This document shows positions 28,329 to 36,774 of a stretch of 64,000 nucleotides of DNA, one piece after another (positions within the stretch are counted from its first letter, which is position 1; the number at the start of each line of letters is the position of its first letter). The stretch is from Clostridia bacterium (GTDB taxonomy: Bacteria > Bacillota > Thermoanaerobacteria > Thermoanaerobacterales > Thermoanaerobacteraceae), in assembly GCA_012840485.1 (NCBI GenBank), contig DULG01000019.1, positions 124,001 through 188,000 of the forward strand. Direction: 5' to 3'. A program made the translations under genes and the position numbers. A model generated the notes under the pieces. That model worked only from the letters and a program-made list of their open reading frames with translations. It made no database searches and was not told the DNA's origin.

Positions 28329-29181
28329 CTTCCCCTTTTAAAAATCTAATTTTCTCTATCACGTCTTCTATCACATAATCGGGGGTTGAAGCTCCTGCTG
28401 TTACTCCTATAATCTCATGGTCTTTTACCATCTCAAGAGTCAATTCCTCTGCATCTTCTATATGAAAAGTGTTTTTACAATTTTTTTCACATATCTTTTT
28501 TAGTTTTTGAGTATTAGAACTATGTTTCCCCCCAATTACAAACATTACATCTACCTTTTTTGAAAGCTCATCAGCAGCATCTTGTCTTTTTTGTGTAGCA
28601 TCGCATATAGTATTAAAAAAAATAAGGTCTTTAACTTTTAGCTTTATTACTTCTAAAATATCTTTCCAATGCTTTTCAATGAGAGTAGTTTGAGCAACTG
28701 CACATGCCTTTTCTAATTGAGGTAATTCATAAGCTTCTTCAATTGAATTTACCACATAAGCGGTGTCATCACACCATCCGTTTACTCCTATTACTTCTGG
28801 ATGATTTCTATCTCCTACAATGATAATAGAGTAGCCCTTGTGGTAGTACTCATAAACTATATTTTGGACCTTTTTTACAAATGGGCAGGTAACATCTATG
28901 ACTTCAACTCCTTTTTTAGCGAGAAAGTCGTATAATTTTTTAGACACCCCATGACTTCGGATAATTAATTTATCGCCCTCAGTCAATTTATCCAGCTCTT
29001 CTTCTTCAATAACATTAACCCTTTTTTTCGATAAGTCCGATATAACTTGTGGATTATGAATAATTTCACCTAAAGTATATATTTTCTTTCCATCACCTTT
29101 TTCAATTTCCTGATATGCAGTTTCAATAGCTCTTTTTACTCCAAAGCAAAAACCTGCATACTCAGCAATCAATATTTTCAT
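28315..29181 (-). CDS. ispH: 4-hydroxy-3-methylbut-2-enyl diphosphate reductase
   Basis: The last step of the MEP isoprenoid pathway, a 4Fe-4S enzyme giving IPP and DMAPP. 288 residues. The three cluster cysteines are in AGFCFGVKRAI, DVTCPFVKK and NTICDATQKRQDA. HNP, RSHG and GASTPDY motifs are present. It lies between plsC and the S1 gene, with ten bases to plsC. Confidence 0.96.
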   Translation of the reverse strand: MKILIAEYAGFCFGVKRAIETAYQEIEKGDGKKIYTLGEIIHNPQVISDLSKKRVNVIEEEELDKLTEGDKLIIRSHGVSKKLYDFLAKKGVEVIDVTCPFVKKVQNIVYEYYHKGYSIIIVGDRNHPEVIGVNGWCDDTAYVVNSIEEAYELPQLEKACAVAQTTLIEKHWKDILEVIKLKVKDLIFFNTICDATQKRQDAADELSKKVDVMFVIGGKHSSNTQKLKKICEKNCKNTFHIEDAEELTLEMVKDHEIIGVTAGASTPDYVIEDVIEKIRFLKGEDGDE

Positions 29182-29191
29182 TCTTTACCTC

Positions 29192-29770
29192 CTACAGCAA
29201 TTTTGCAATTTCTTGCATTATTTCCTCTCCAATAGCAGAAAGTCTCTCAGAGGAAAGTTTAGAATTAGCATATTTTTCAAAAGTTATTGGTTTACCGATA
29301 TTTATAATAATCTTAGAAAAAAGGCGATATTTCCCTTTAATTCCTATAGGTACTACAGGAGCATTCCCTTTAATTGCTAATAAGGCAACCCCTGGTTCAG
29401 CCTTTTGAAGTTTTCCGGTTTTACTTCTTGTGCCTTCAGGGAAAATTCCAATTGCTCTTCCTTTTTTTAAGTAAGATAAAGCAGTCTTGATAGCTGATAA
29501 ATCAGCTGTACCTCTTTTGACAGGAAAAGCTCCTAAGCCTGTCCCTAAGAGAAGCTTTAAAAAAGGATTTTTAAAAAGTTCCTCTTTTGCCATAAAATAT
29601 ATTCGCCTATTTAAAAGTGCTCCTATGACAGGAGGATCTAAAAGACTTATATGGTTAGGGCATATGATTACTGGGCCTTTTTTAGGGATATTTTTAAGTC
29701 CTCTTACTTCTACTCTAAATATCATTTTTATAATTACTAATACTATAATTTTAGCAATATAATAAAACAT
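29192..29770 (-). CDS. plsC: 1-acyl-sn-glycerol-3-phosphate acyltransferase
   Basis: Makes phosphatidic acid at the membrane. 192 residues. One N-terminal hydrophobic segment is followed by the acyltransferase motifs NHISLLDPP (the catalytic His-x4-Asp) and FPEGTRS. It follows cmk by two bases. cmk-plsC-ispH-S1 is a common Clostridia series. Confidence 0.92.
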   Translation of the reverse strand: MFYYIAKIIVLVIIKMIFRVEVRGLKNIPKKGPVIICPNHISLLDPPVIGALLNRRIYFMAKEELFKNPFLKLLLGTGLGAFPVKRGTADLSAIKTALSYLKKGRAIGIFPEGTRSKTGKLQKAEPGVALLAIKGNAPVVPIGIKGKYRLFSKIIINIGKPITFEKYANSKLSSERLSAIGEEIMQEIAKLL

Positions 29771-29772
29771 AC

Positions 29773-30438
29773 TTAAATTTCCCCTTTTAATCCTTCCTTT
29801 ATAATATTATACAGTTTTTCTAAAACTTCCTCTTCTGAAAGATATGTAGTATCAATGACGATAGAATCTTCAGCAATTTTTAGAGGAGATGTATCTCTCT
29901 GTGAATCTATAGTGTCACGATTTTCTATTTCTTTTAACACCTCATAATAACTCACATTTACATTTTTAGTCTTAAACTCTCTATATCGCCGTTTTGCCCT
30001 TTCTTCTAAAGAAGCGGTCAAAAAAAATTTAAACTGTGCATCAGGAAGCACAACTGTTCCTATGTCTCTTCCATCCATTACTACATTTTTGCCTTCAGCA
30101 ATTTTCCTTTGTTTTTGCACTAAAATTTCTCTCACTTTAGGTATTTTAGATACCAAAGATACTTTTTCAGAAACCTCCGGTTTTCTTATTTCTTCAGAAA
30201 TATCTTTTCCATCTAAAAAAATTTTTTCTCCTTCTAAGATGATGTCAGCACTTTGCACAATATCAGCTATTTTGTTTTCTTCAATAAGATTTACTCCATG
30301 TTGTATGGCCTTATATGTAATGGCTCTATACATAGCACCTGTATCAATATAGGTATAATTTAAAAGCTTAGCTAATTTTTTTGCAACAGTGCTTTTGCCA
30401 GCCCCCGCCGGCCCATCTATTGCTATTTTTACAGTCAA
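29773..30438 (-). CDS. cmk: Cytidylate kinase
   Basis: Phosphorylates CMP/dCMP with ATP. About 221 residues. P-loop IDGPAGAGKSTVAKKLA is at the N-terminus. Later motifs are YIDTGAMYRAITYKA, VMDGRDIGTVVLPDA and RDTSPL. The frame is open from a GTG at 30447, but GAGGTG in that stretch is an RBS for the TTG at 30438, which gives a normal N-terminus. It begins right after the aroH stop codon. Confidence 0.94.
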   Translation of the reverse strand: MTVKIAIDGPAGAGKSTVAKKLAKLLNYTYIDTGAMYRAITYKAIQHGVNLIEENKIADIVQSADIILEGEKIFLDGKDISEEIRKPEVSEKVSLVSKIPKVREILVQKQRKIAEGKNVVMDGRDIGTVVLPDAQFKFFLTASLEERAKRRYREFKTKNVNVSYYEVLKEIENRDTIDSQRDTSPLKIAEDSIVIDTTYLSEEEVLEKLYNIIKEGLKGEI

Positions 30439-30448
30439 TACTATCACC

Positions 30449-30803
30449 TCAAACTAAGTCTGGACGCAGTTTTTTTGCTTCTTTCAAATAAACATGTTTA
30501 ACCTCTTTATCTTCACTTAAATTTGTAAAAACCGCAACTCTTATGCAATGGCTGAGACTGCCTTTTACCTCCATTTCTTGTAGGCACATCATAGGTATTG
30601 AGGTCATACCCATATTCCTAACTGCTTCGGCAGGGTAAACCGCATCTAAATCACAAGTTGCACTAAAAAAAATAGAAATTATGTTTTCCTCTTCTAATTC
30701 ATTTGCTTTAATAATTTCTTCAATGAGAATAGTAGTATCCTTTAAAATATCTTCTTTTGTATTTTTGGAAGTTATAGCACCTCTTATGACTTTTATAGGG
30801 CAT
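30449..30803 (-). CDS. aroH: Chorismate mutase, AroH type, with start codon out of frame by one base
   Basis: Converts chorismate to prephenate. The frame ending at 30449 encodes VIRGAITSKNTKEDILKDT, FFSATCDLDAVYPAEAVR, CLQEMEVKGSLSHCIRV and HVYLKEAKKLRPDLV, which matches the AroH family over its full length (about 118 residues). No ATG, GTG or TTG opens this frame at the right place. The ATG at 30803-30801 has a good RBS (AGGAG) but is in another frame, and the shift occurs at its second codon, CCC-T. Explanations: an inserted C (error or mutation), +1 slippage, or an ATA start at 30796, eight bases after a GGAG. Later ATGs would remove half the fold. Confidence 0.85.
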
Positions 30804-30835
30804 TCTCCTCTCCTATCATCTTTTGTCTTTTTTAT

Positions 30836-30841
30836 ATTATA
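30836..30841 (-). promoter_or_regulatory. Extended -10 promoter upstream of aroH
   Basis: Minus strand TGCTATAAT: TATAAT at 30841-30836 with TG-N before it. There is no convincing -35. It lies about 33 bases before the aroH ATG. Confidence 0.5.
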
Positions 30842-30865
30842 GCATAATTGACCTTCTCGAATAAA

Positions 30866-31327
30866 TCACTTTAATCTAACTATGCATATTTTTTGTATAT
30901 TCTTATCTACTTTCACCACTGCTGTATTTTGGGGCTCAATTACGTTTTCACTAATCGATGTAACCTTAAAATAAAGAGGCTCATTTTCTCTTGTTCCATC
31001 TATCTCTAAAATTTGATTAGGTCTTACTGTAATAGTGACTGCCTTCTTATAAAAATTTGTGACAGATTCACCATTTAAAAGAACAAAAGAGTTGAGGGCT
31101 TTGTCCTTTTCTACTACCTCAATTGTCACTTTGCCTTCTTGTGAAAGATTAGAATTTAAATTAATGCCCTCTAATCTTTGTGTAGAACTTAAAAAAACTC
31201 TTATGTCGTCATTTGTCATCAAAAGTTGAGTTATAGCTATACTTAAAAGCCCTAACATTATCAATACTACAAGAATACTTTCACTGTCAATATATCTGTA
31301 TTTTTTCCTTTTGACTCTTTTTCCCAT
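30866..31327 (-). CDS. Membrane-anchored protein of unknown function
   Basis: I do not recognise a family. 153 residues. A basic start (MGKRVKRKKYRY) is followed by one membrane segment (ILVVLIMLGLLSIAITQLL, about residues 18-37). An exported, mostly beta-strand-like domain of about 110 residues has no cysteines forming a motif and no catalytic signature. The orientation should be type II (basic end inside). RBS GGAGGG precedes the ATG. It stands between a terminator and the aroH promoter, so it is probably a single-gene unit. Confidence 0.75.
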   Translation of the reverse strand: MGKRVKRKKYRYIDSESILVVLIMLGLLSIAITQLLMTNDDIRVFLSSTQRLEGINLNSNLSQEGKVTIEVVEKDKALNSFVLLNGESVTNFYKKAVTITVRPNQILEIDGTRENEPLYFKVTSISENVIEPQNTAVVKVDKNIQKICIVRLK

Positions 31328-31372
31328 ATTTACCCTCCTTTTCTTTATTATATCTTATGCATATAAAATAAA

Positions 31373-31394
31373 AAAATGCGGAAAACCGCATTTT
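31373..31394 (-). terminator. Terminator after the HI0933-family flavoprotein gene
   Basis: AAAATGCGG (31373-31381), loop AAAA, CCGCATTTT (31386-31394). On the minus strand it is followed by TTTTATTTTA. Confidence 0.85.
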
Positions 31395-31396
31395 AG

Positions 31397-32617
31397 TCAT
31401 ACATTAACTCCTGCTACATAGCCAGTAGAGAAGGCAATTTGCAAATTAAATCCTCCTGTAAATCCATCTACATCTATAATTTCACCTGCAAAAAATAGAC
31501 CTTTTATTATTTTGGATTCCATGGTAGAGGGATTAATCTCTTTAACACTTACACCTCCACCTGTTACAATTGCTTCTTTTATAGGTCTTAGGCCTTTTAC
31601 CTTAAAAGTAAGATTTTTTAAGCTATTGACCAATTTTTTTCTTTCATTTTTGGTTATTTCCCTAACTTTTTTATCAGGGTCTATATTCGCCCTTTTTATA
31701 ACATATAGGATTAATGAATGAGGCAATAAATCTTCCAAGGCATTTTTCAGATTTTTATTTTGGTACTTATTAAAATCTCTTAATACTCTTTCCTCCAGCT
31801 TTTCAACATTAAGTCCCGGCTTTAAGTCAATTTTTATTACCACTTCTCCCTTACCTAAGTAGTCATGTAAAAACCTGCTTAAGGTGAGTATTGCAGGGCC
31901 TGACAACCCAAAATGGGTAAAAAGCATTTCTCCAAACTCTTCTCTTATTAATTTCTCTCCAAAAAAAGCAGAAACTTTGACATTTTTAAGAGTGAGTCCC
32001 ATCAATTCTCTTACATTTTCATATGTAACAATCGGCACTAATGAAGGAAATGGCTCTATAATTGTGTGCCCCAATTTCTTAGCAATTTCATACCCATCAC
32101 CAGTAGAGCCAGTCGTAGGATATGACATTCCTCCTGTTGCTAATATTACACTATCGCAGTTTAAAACACTATCATCAACACTTATGCCCTTTACGTGTTT
32201 ATTTTCCACTATCACATCACTTACTCTGCAGTTATAATTTATCTTTACTCCATATTTTTTAAGCATCTTCACAAAAAAATCTCTCACTTCTATTGATTTA
32301 TCTGAAACCGGAAAAACCCTTAAACCTCTTTCTATTTTAGTTTTAAGCCCATTTTTATTTAAAAACTCTATTAAATCCTTATTAGAAAACTTGCCAAAAG
32401 CGCTATATAAAAATTTACTATTTCCTGGAATATTCTCGAAAAATTCTTCTTTGTCAGCAAAATTAGTAATATTACACCTTCCATTGCCTGTAACTAATAA
32501 TTTTTTACCTAAAATGTTATTTCTCTCAAATATACTTACTTCTTTTCCCATCATAGCTGCTGATAAAGCTGCCATCATTCCTGCTGGGCCGCCGCCTACT
32601 ACAAATACTTTTTTCAT
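31397..32617 (-). CDS. HI0933/BaiN-family NAD(P)/FAD-dependent oxidoreductase
   Basis: 406 residues. It has the FAD Rossmann motif VVGGGPAGMMAALSAA and KLLVTGNGRCNITN, the hallmark of the HI0933 (YhiN/YtfP/BaiN) flavoprotein family. The C-terminal FAD motif is GLFFAGEIIDVDGFTGGFNLQIAFSTG. No substrate is established for most members. The ATG overlaps the end of the histidine phosphatase gene by four bases. Confidence 0.88.
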   Translation of the reverse strand: MKKVFVVGGGPAGMMAALSAAMMGKEVSIFERNNILGKKLLVTGNGRCNITNFADKEEFFENIPGNSKFLYSAFGKFSNKDLIEFLNKNGLKTKIERGLRVFPVSDKSIEVRDFFVKMLKKYGVKINYNCRVSDVIVENKHVKGISVDDSVLNCDSVILATGGMSYPTTGSTGDGYEIAKKLGHTIIEPFPSLVPIVTYENVRELMGLTLKNVKVSAFFGEKLIREEFGEMLFTHFGLSGPAILTLSRFLHDYLGKGEVVIKIDLKPGLNVEKLEERVLRDFNKYQNKNLKNALEDLLPHSLILYVIKRANIDPDKKVREITKNERKKLVNSLKNLTFKVKGLRPIKEAIVTGGGVSVKEINPSTMESKIIKGLFFAGEIIDVDGFTGGFNLQIAFSTGYVAGVNV

Positions 32618-33243
32618 ATTATTTTTTCATCTCTCCTTAAATGACAAGTATCGTTAAATAGCACCAGAATAGTTTTACCATCTTCCTTAACATCTACTAT
32701 ATTAAGAGAAGTATTATCAAGTCTAAATCTAGGATAAAAACTTAAGTCAATTCCTAAAAGCCCCAAAATCAGTGCTTTTATAGAAGTCCCATGAGAAACA
32801 ATCAATACACTTTTGCCATCATTCTCTTTAACTATCTCCAATGTCTTTTTTAGCATTCTCTTTTGAACTTCTTCTAAAGTTTCTCCTTTTTCTATATTAG
32901 CTTTAACAGGATTTATTTTCCATAATGTATATATTTCTTTATACAATTCATTGATTTCTTCCGCTGTAAGTCCTTCCCATATACCAAAGGACATTTCTCT
33001 AAACTCAGGAATTTTTTGAACTTCTAATCCAAATTCTTTTGCAATTATTTGTGCAGTTATATACGCTCTTTTTAAATCACTTGAATATATACAATCTATT
33101 TTCTCATTTTTTAATCGACTTGCCAGTAGTTCAGCCTGTTTTAAACCTGTAGGTGTCAAATCAATATCCTGCACACCTTGCATTTTATTGTGTAAATTCC
33201 ACTCTGATTGCCCGTGACGTGCTATATATAGTCGTGTAGTCAT
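32614..33243 (-). CDS. Histidine phosphatase family protein (phosphoglycerate mutase-like)
   Basis: 209 residues. It begins with the RHGQSEWN phosphohistidine motif (His near residue 10). Asp/Arg partners appear in YSSDLKRAYITAQII, the catalytic Glu in FREMSFGIWEG, and the second His in LIVSHGTSIKAL. Members include cofactor-dependent phosphoglycerate mutase-like, CobC and broad phosphatases. The substrate cannot be told from sequence. It is four bases overlapped with the flavoprotein gene. Confidence 0.85.
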   Translation of the reverse strand: MTTRLYIARHGQSEWNLHNKMQGVQDIDLTPTGLKQAELLASRLKNEKIDCIYSSDLKRAYITAQIIAKEFGLEVQKIPEFREMSFGIWEGLTAEEINELYKEIYTLWKINPVKANIEKGETLEEVQKRMLKKTLEIVKENDGKSVLIVSHGTSIKALILGLLGIDLSFYPRFRLDNTSLNIVDVKEDGKTILVLFNDTCHLRRDEKII

Positions 33244-33261
33244 ACAATTCCTCCTTAAATT

Positions 33262-33969
33262 TTATGCGAAATTAAGGTAAAAGATTTGATCTGCGTAAGA
33301 AAGCTTTGACACCTCCCACTTTCTCTCTCTTATTGCAATTTTCTTAAAAGGCAAGCCTAACTCATTTATAAATTTTTCAAATCTTTCATCCAGCCAAGGA
33401 GGTGTCCAAGTACCCGACCTACAAATGTGTATAACCCCTATTAAATTCTCTTTTGGTAATTCTTCTACAGATTTATAATACTGTATATTGTAAAGATTGT
33501 TAAAGTATTCAAAATCTGAAGGCTTTTCAAAGGTGTAAGGGCTATATACAATTTTGGCTCTTTTTACTATATTTTCTTTTAAAAGCTTACCTAGCCAATT
33601 AGCGCAATTTAATTCAAAATCCAGTGAAGGTAGTCCTCCATATACTAAATCAGAATGGGCATCAAAAGAAACCACTTCAGAACATCCAAAATTTTTTGCT
33701 AAATAATAGGCAACTTTGTGGGATTCGGAAACAAAAACTTTAATGTTTTTATCAAACTCCAACTGTACCTTTATTTTATCCCAGAAGCCTTTTATGACTT
33801 TACCTACTTTTATAGTCTTTTCCAAATCTTCTCCCTCTAATTTCCCTTTTATATATCTCTTATACCACAGTTGAGTCAAATTTTTATCATTTTCTATATA
33901 AGAGAAAAACCACTCTTTTTTAGAAGGTATAAAATAATCCCAATCTACAGTTAGAAGACTCCTTACCAT
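33262..33969 (-). CDS. Unknown protein with arginase-like metal motif (UPF0489-like)
   Basis: About 235 residues, not firmly assigned. VDWDYFIPS near the start and VSFDAHSDLVYGG in the middle look like the Asp-x-Asp and DAHxD metal motifs of arginase/deacetylase-fold proteins such as UPF0489. HICRSGTWTPPWLDERF near the end resembles the UPF0489 pattern. No signal peptide or membrane segment. The frame is open to 34011, but GAGGAGG fixes the ATG at 33969. It follows gdhA beyond a terminator. Confidence 0.6.
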   Translation of the reverse strand: MVRSLLTVDWDYFIPSKKEWFFSYIENDKNLTQLWYKRYIKGKLEGEDLEKTIKVGKVIKGFWDKIKVQLEFDKNIKVFVSESHKVAYYLAKNFGCSEVVSFDAHSDLVYGGLPSLDFELNCANWLGKLLKENIVKRAKIVYSPYTFEKPSDFEYFNNLYNIQYYKSVEELPKENLIGVIHICRSGTWTPPWLDERFEKFINELGLPFKKIAIRERKWEVSKLSYADQIFYLNFA

Positions 33970-34013
33970 AAAGAAGCCTCCTCTGATAAGCTTTTTATAA
34001 TATTTTACCATAT

Positions 34014-34043
34014 AAAAAAAAGACCTTCAATTGAAGGCCTTTA
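34014..34043 (-). terminator. Terminator after gdhA
   Basis: Minus strand AAAGGCCTTCAA-TTGAAGGTCTTTTTTT: a palindromic stem with one mismatch and a long T run, overlapping the gdhA stop codon. Confidence 0.85.
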
Positions 34044-35291
34044 AAACCAACCTCTAATTTTCATAGCTTCATAGACTCGTTTAATCGATATCATGTAAGC
34101 AGCTGTCCTCATATCAACTTTGTACTGCTGTGCTAATTCATATATAGCGTTAAAAGCATTTACCATCATAATTTCCTGTCTTTCTTCTACTTCTTTTTCT
34201 GTCCAATAATAATTCATGAGATTTTGTACCCATTCAAAATATGAGACTATTACTCCTCCTGAATTAGCTAAAATATCTGGAACTACAAACACGCCTTTTT
34301 CTGCTAAAATTTTATCTGCTTCAGGGGTGGTAGGACCATTTGCTCCCTCGCAAATTATTTTCGCCTTTACATCTGGCGCATTTGCAGAAGTTATCTGGTT
34401 TTCTAAAGCTGCTAAAGCTAAAATATCTACATCCATTGTTAAAAGCTCTTCATTTGTTATACTGGTTGTTCCCTCAAAATTGCAAACTGTTCCTGTCTTA
34501 TTTACGTGATCTACTAATTTTTCGACATCAATTCCATCTTTATTGTATATACCTCCATACACATCGCTTACTGCTACAATTTTAGCTCCCAATCTGTGAA
34601 GATTTAAAGCAGTATGGCTTCCAACATTCCCAAAACCTTGTATAGCTACTGTACAATTTTTTAAATCCATTTGCAAACGTTTTACAGCTTCGCGAGCCAT
34701 TAACGCAACGCCATAGCCTGTAGCAGCAGTTCTCCCTTTAGAACCTCCATATATCAAAGGTTTCCCGGTTATGACTCCTGGACTATTGTAGCCTACAATT
34801 TTGTTATACTCGTCTACCATCCAAGCCATAATTTGACTATTTGTGTTTACATCAGGTGCAGGTATATCTTTATTAGGTCCAATTATGCTGACTATTGCTC
34901 TTATATAACCTCTGCTTAACTTTTGCAATTCTTCTGTAGACAATTCTTTAGGATTTACAACTATTCCTCCTTTGCCACCACCATAAGGCAATCCAACTAC
35001 CCCACACTTAAATGTCATCCACATGGATAAGGCTTTTACTTCATCTAATGTAACATCAGGATGAAATCTTATTCCACCTTTTGTGGGCCCTAGTGCGTCA
35101 TTGTGTTGGGACCTATAGCCTTTAAAAACTTTTACTGTTCCATCATCCATTTGTACAGGAATAGAAACCTCCAAAACTCTCATAGGCTCCTTTAAAATTT
35201 CATATACAGATTGTTCCAACCCCAGCAAATCACAAGCATTTTTAATCTGTTTTTGGGCAATAAGTAATGGATTTAAAGATTCTTTTGACAT
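34041..35291 (-). CDS. gdhA: Glutamate dehydrogenase
   Basis: Interconverts glutamate and 2-oxoglutarate plus ammonia. 416 residues, the small hexameric class. Catalytic-lysine motif LPYGGGKGGIVVNP is near residue 105. KGGIRFHPDV precedes it. The nucleotide fold has AIQGFGNVGSHTA and CEGANGPTTPEAD. The coenzyme choice is not clear by eye. It is a single-gene unit with its own terminator, near the 2-oxoglutarate-type Kor genes, which could consume its product. Confidence 0.95.
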   Translation of the reverse strand: MSKESLNPLLIAQKQIKNACDLLGLEQSVYEILKEPMRVLEVSIPVQMDDGTVKVFKGYRSQHNDALGPTKGGIRFHPDVTLDEVKALSMWMTFKCGVVGLPYGGGKGGIVVNPKELSTEELQKLSRGYIRAIVSIIGPNKDIPAPDVNTNSQIMAWMVDEYNKIVGYNSPGVITGKPLIYGGSKGRTAATGYGVALMAREAVKRLQMDLKNCTVAIQGFGNVGSHTALNLHRLGAKIVAVSDVYGGIYNKDGIDVEKLVDHVNKTGTVCNFEGTTSITNEELLTMDVDILALAALENQITSANAPDVKAKIICEGANGPTTPEADKILAEKGVFVVPDILANSGGVIVSYFEWVQNLMNYYWTEKEVEERQEIMMVNAFNAIYELAQQYKVDMRTAAYMISIKRVYEAMKIRGWF

Positions 35292-35365
35292 ATTTTTATC
35301 CTCCTATTTTAAAATTTTCAATTATATAATTCTACAAAAATTTTAATAATCCTTCAAAATTTTTA

Positions 35366-36229
35366 TTAATTTGTCTTAGAAAAATACACTCCGTATTCAT
35401 TCCATATATTTTCTAATTTTTCAAAAGTATCTGTTATTTTTTCTTTCTCTTTAAGTCCAACTGCTACTACAAGTGCATTGACAAGACTTAAAGGTGCTAC
35501 CAATGAATCCACAAAGGAAGCCATGTGGCTCTTTGCAATTAATACTTCATCTGCTACAGAAGTAAGAGGAGAAATTAAGCTGTCTGTTATTGTAACAATT
35601 TTTGCATTTTGAGATTTTGCATATTTCAAAACTTCTAATGTCCTTTTAGAGTATCTTGGAAAACCAATTCCTATTACTACGTCATTTTCGCCAACTCTAA
35701 GAATCTGTTCAAATACATCAGATACACCAGCTTTGACAACTGAGACATTTTCCTTTATTAAATTTAAATAAAAGCCTAAATACTCTGCAATGACAATAGA
35801 ACTTCGTGAACCTACTATATAAATTTTTTCTGCATTTAAAATATCAGAGACTACTTTCTTAAAATCTTCTTTATTTATTTCATTCAAAGTTTCCCTTATA
35901 TTTTCTATATCGGCTTTTAATACGTTGTTTAAAATAGAAATTTCATCTGTCTCTTCTGTCATTTCTAACCTTTGGACTGTTGTAAGTTTATTTTTTATAA
36001 GCTCTTGCAGTGCATTTTGAAGTTCTGGATATCCATTATAGCCTAAAGTATTAGCAAATCTTACAACAGTTGATTCACTTATATTTATGCTGGCTCCCAA
36101 TTTTGCAGCTGTCATAAAAGCTGCCTTATCATAATGATTTATAATGTACTCTGCTATTATCTTTTGGCTTTTGCTCAATTTTGTATAATTGTCTTGTATT
36201 CTCTTTATCAAATCATCTGCCTTTGCCAT
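35366..36229 (-). CDS. RpiR/MurR-family transcriptional regulator
   Basis: 287 residues. The N-terminal RpiR helix-turn-helix is at about 1-77 (TAAKLGASINISESTVVRFANTLGYNGYPELQ). The C-terminal SIS sugar-phosphate domain is at about 120-265 (IYIVGSRSSIVIAEYLGFYL and NDVVIGIGFPRYSKRT). It starts 22 bases inside the end of korC, so it is expressed with the kor genes. The effector would be a phosphosugar by family, which is unexpected beside a 2-oxoacid oxidoreductase. Confidence 0.9.
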   Translation of the reverse strand: MAKADDLIKRIQDNYTKLSKSQKIIAEYIINHYDKAAFMTAAKLGASINISESTVVRFANTLGYNGYPELQNALQELIKNKLTTVQRLEMTEETDEISILNNVLKADIENIRETLNEINKEDFKKVVSDILNAEKIYIVGSRSSIVIAEYLGFYLNLIKENVSVVKAGVSDVFEQILRVGENDVVIGIGFPRYSKRTLEVLKYAKSQNAKIVTITDSLISPLTSVADEVLIAKSHMASFVDSLVAPLSLVNALVVAVGLKEKEKITDTFEKLENIWNEYGVYFSKTN

Positions 36230-36774
36230 ACTTCACTACCTCTCATTTTTACAAGATTATACCCTTCTAGCAAAGCCTTTCTGTTAATTTCTTCTGTTCC
36301 CGGAGGCACACGGTTTAAAACTGCTTTTTCAAGAGAGTCTTTTGTAACCAATTTAGTCAATTCTGCTAAAACCCCCAAAGAAACGATATTTGCCACAAAA
36401 GATTTACCGATGACTTCTTGAGCAGTTTTTATTATGGGAAATTGTATAACTTTAACTGAACTTTGCTCTTCAGGAAGAATTATTGACTCATCTACTATAA
36501 TCATTCCATTTTCCTTTACATCCTTTTTATAACATGAATAAGCAGAAAAGGCAAGAGTTAGAAGTATATCTGGCCTTAACACTTTTGGATAAGTAATATA
36601 TCCGTCACTTATTATAACCTCTGCTTTGCTAGAGCCCCCTCTTGCTTCAGGACCATAAGACTGGCTTTGTACACTAATTTTACCATCTAATATTGCTGCT
36701 TCTGCTAAAATTATTCCTGCAAGTATTAAACCTTGCCCTCCAGAACCACCTAATCTTATCTCTACAGTACTCAT
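36208..36774 (-). CDS. korC: 2-oxoacid:ferredoxin oxidoreductase, gamma subunit
   Basis: 188 residues. It starts VEIRLGGSGGQGLILAGIILAEAA, the gamma-domain signature, followed by QSQSYGPEARGGSSKAEVI. It contributes to the CoA site of the four-subunit enzyme. ATG overlaps the korB stop by four bases, and the regulator overlaps its end. Confidence 0.92.
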   Translation of the reverse strand: MSTVEIRLGGSGGQGLILAGIILAEAAILDGKISVQSQSYGPEARGGSSKAEVIISDGYITYPKVLRPDILLTLAFSAYSCYKKDVKENGMIIVDESIILPEEQSSVKVIQFPIIKTAQEVIGKSFVANIVSLGVLAELTKLVTKDSLEKAVLNRVPPGTEEINRKALLEGYNLVKMRGSEVWQRQMI

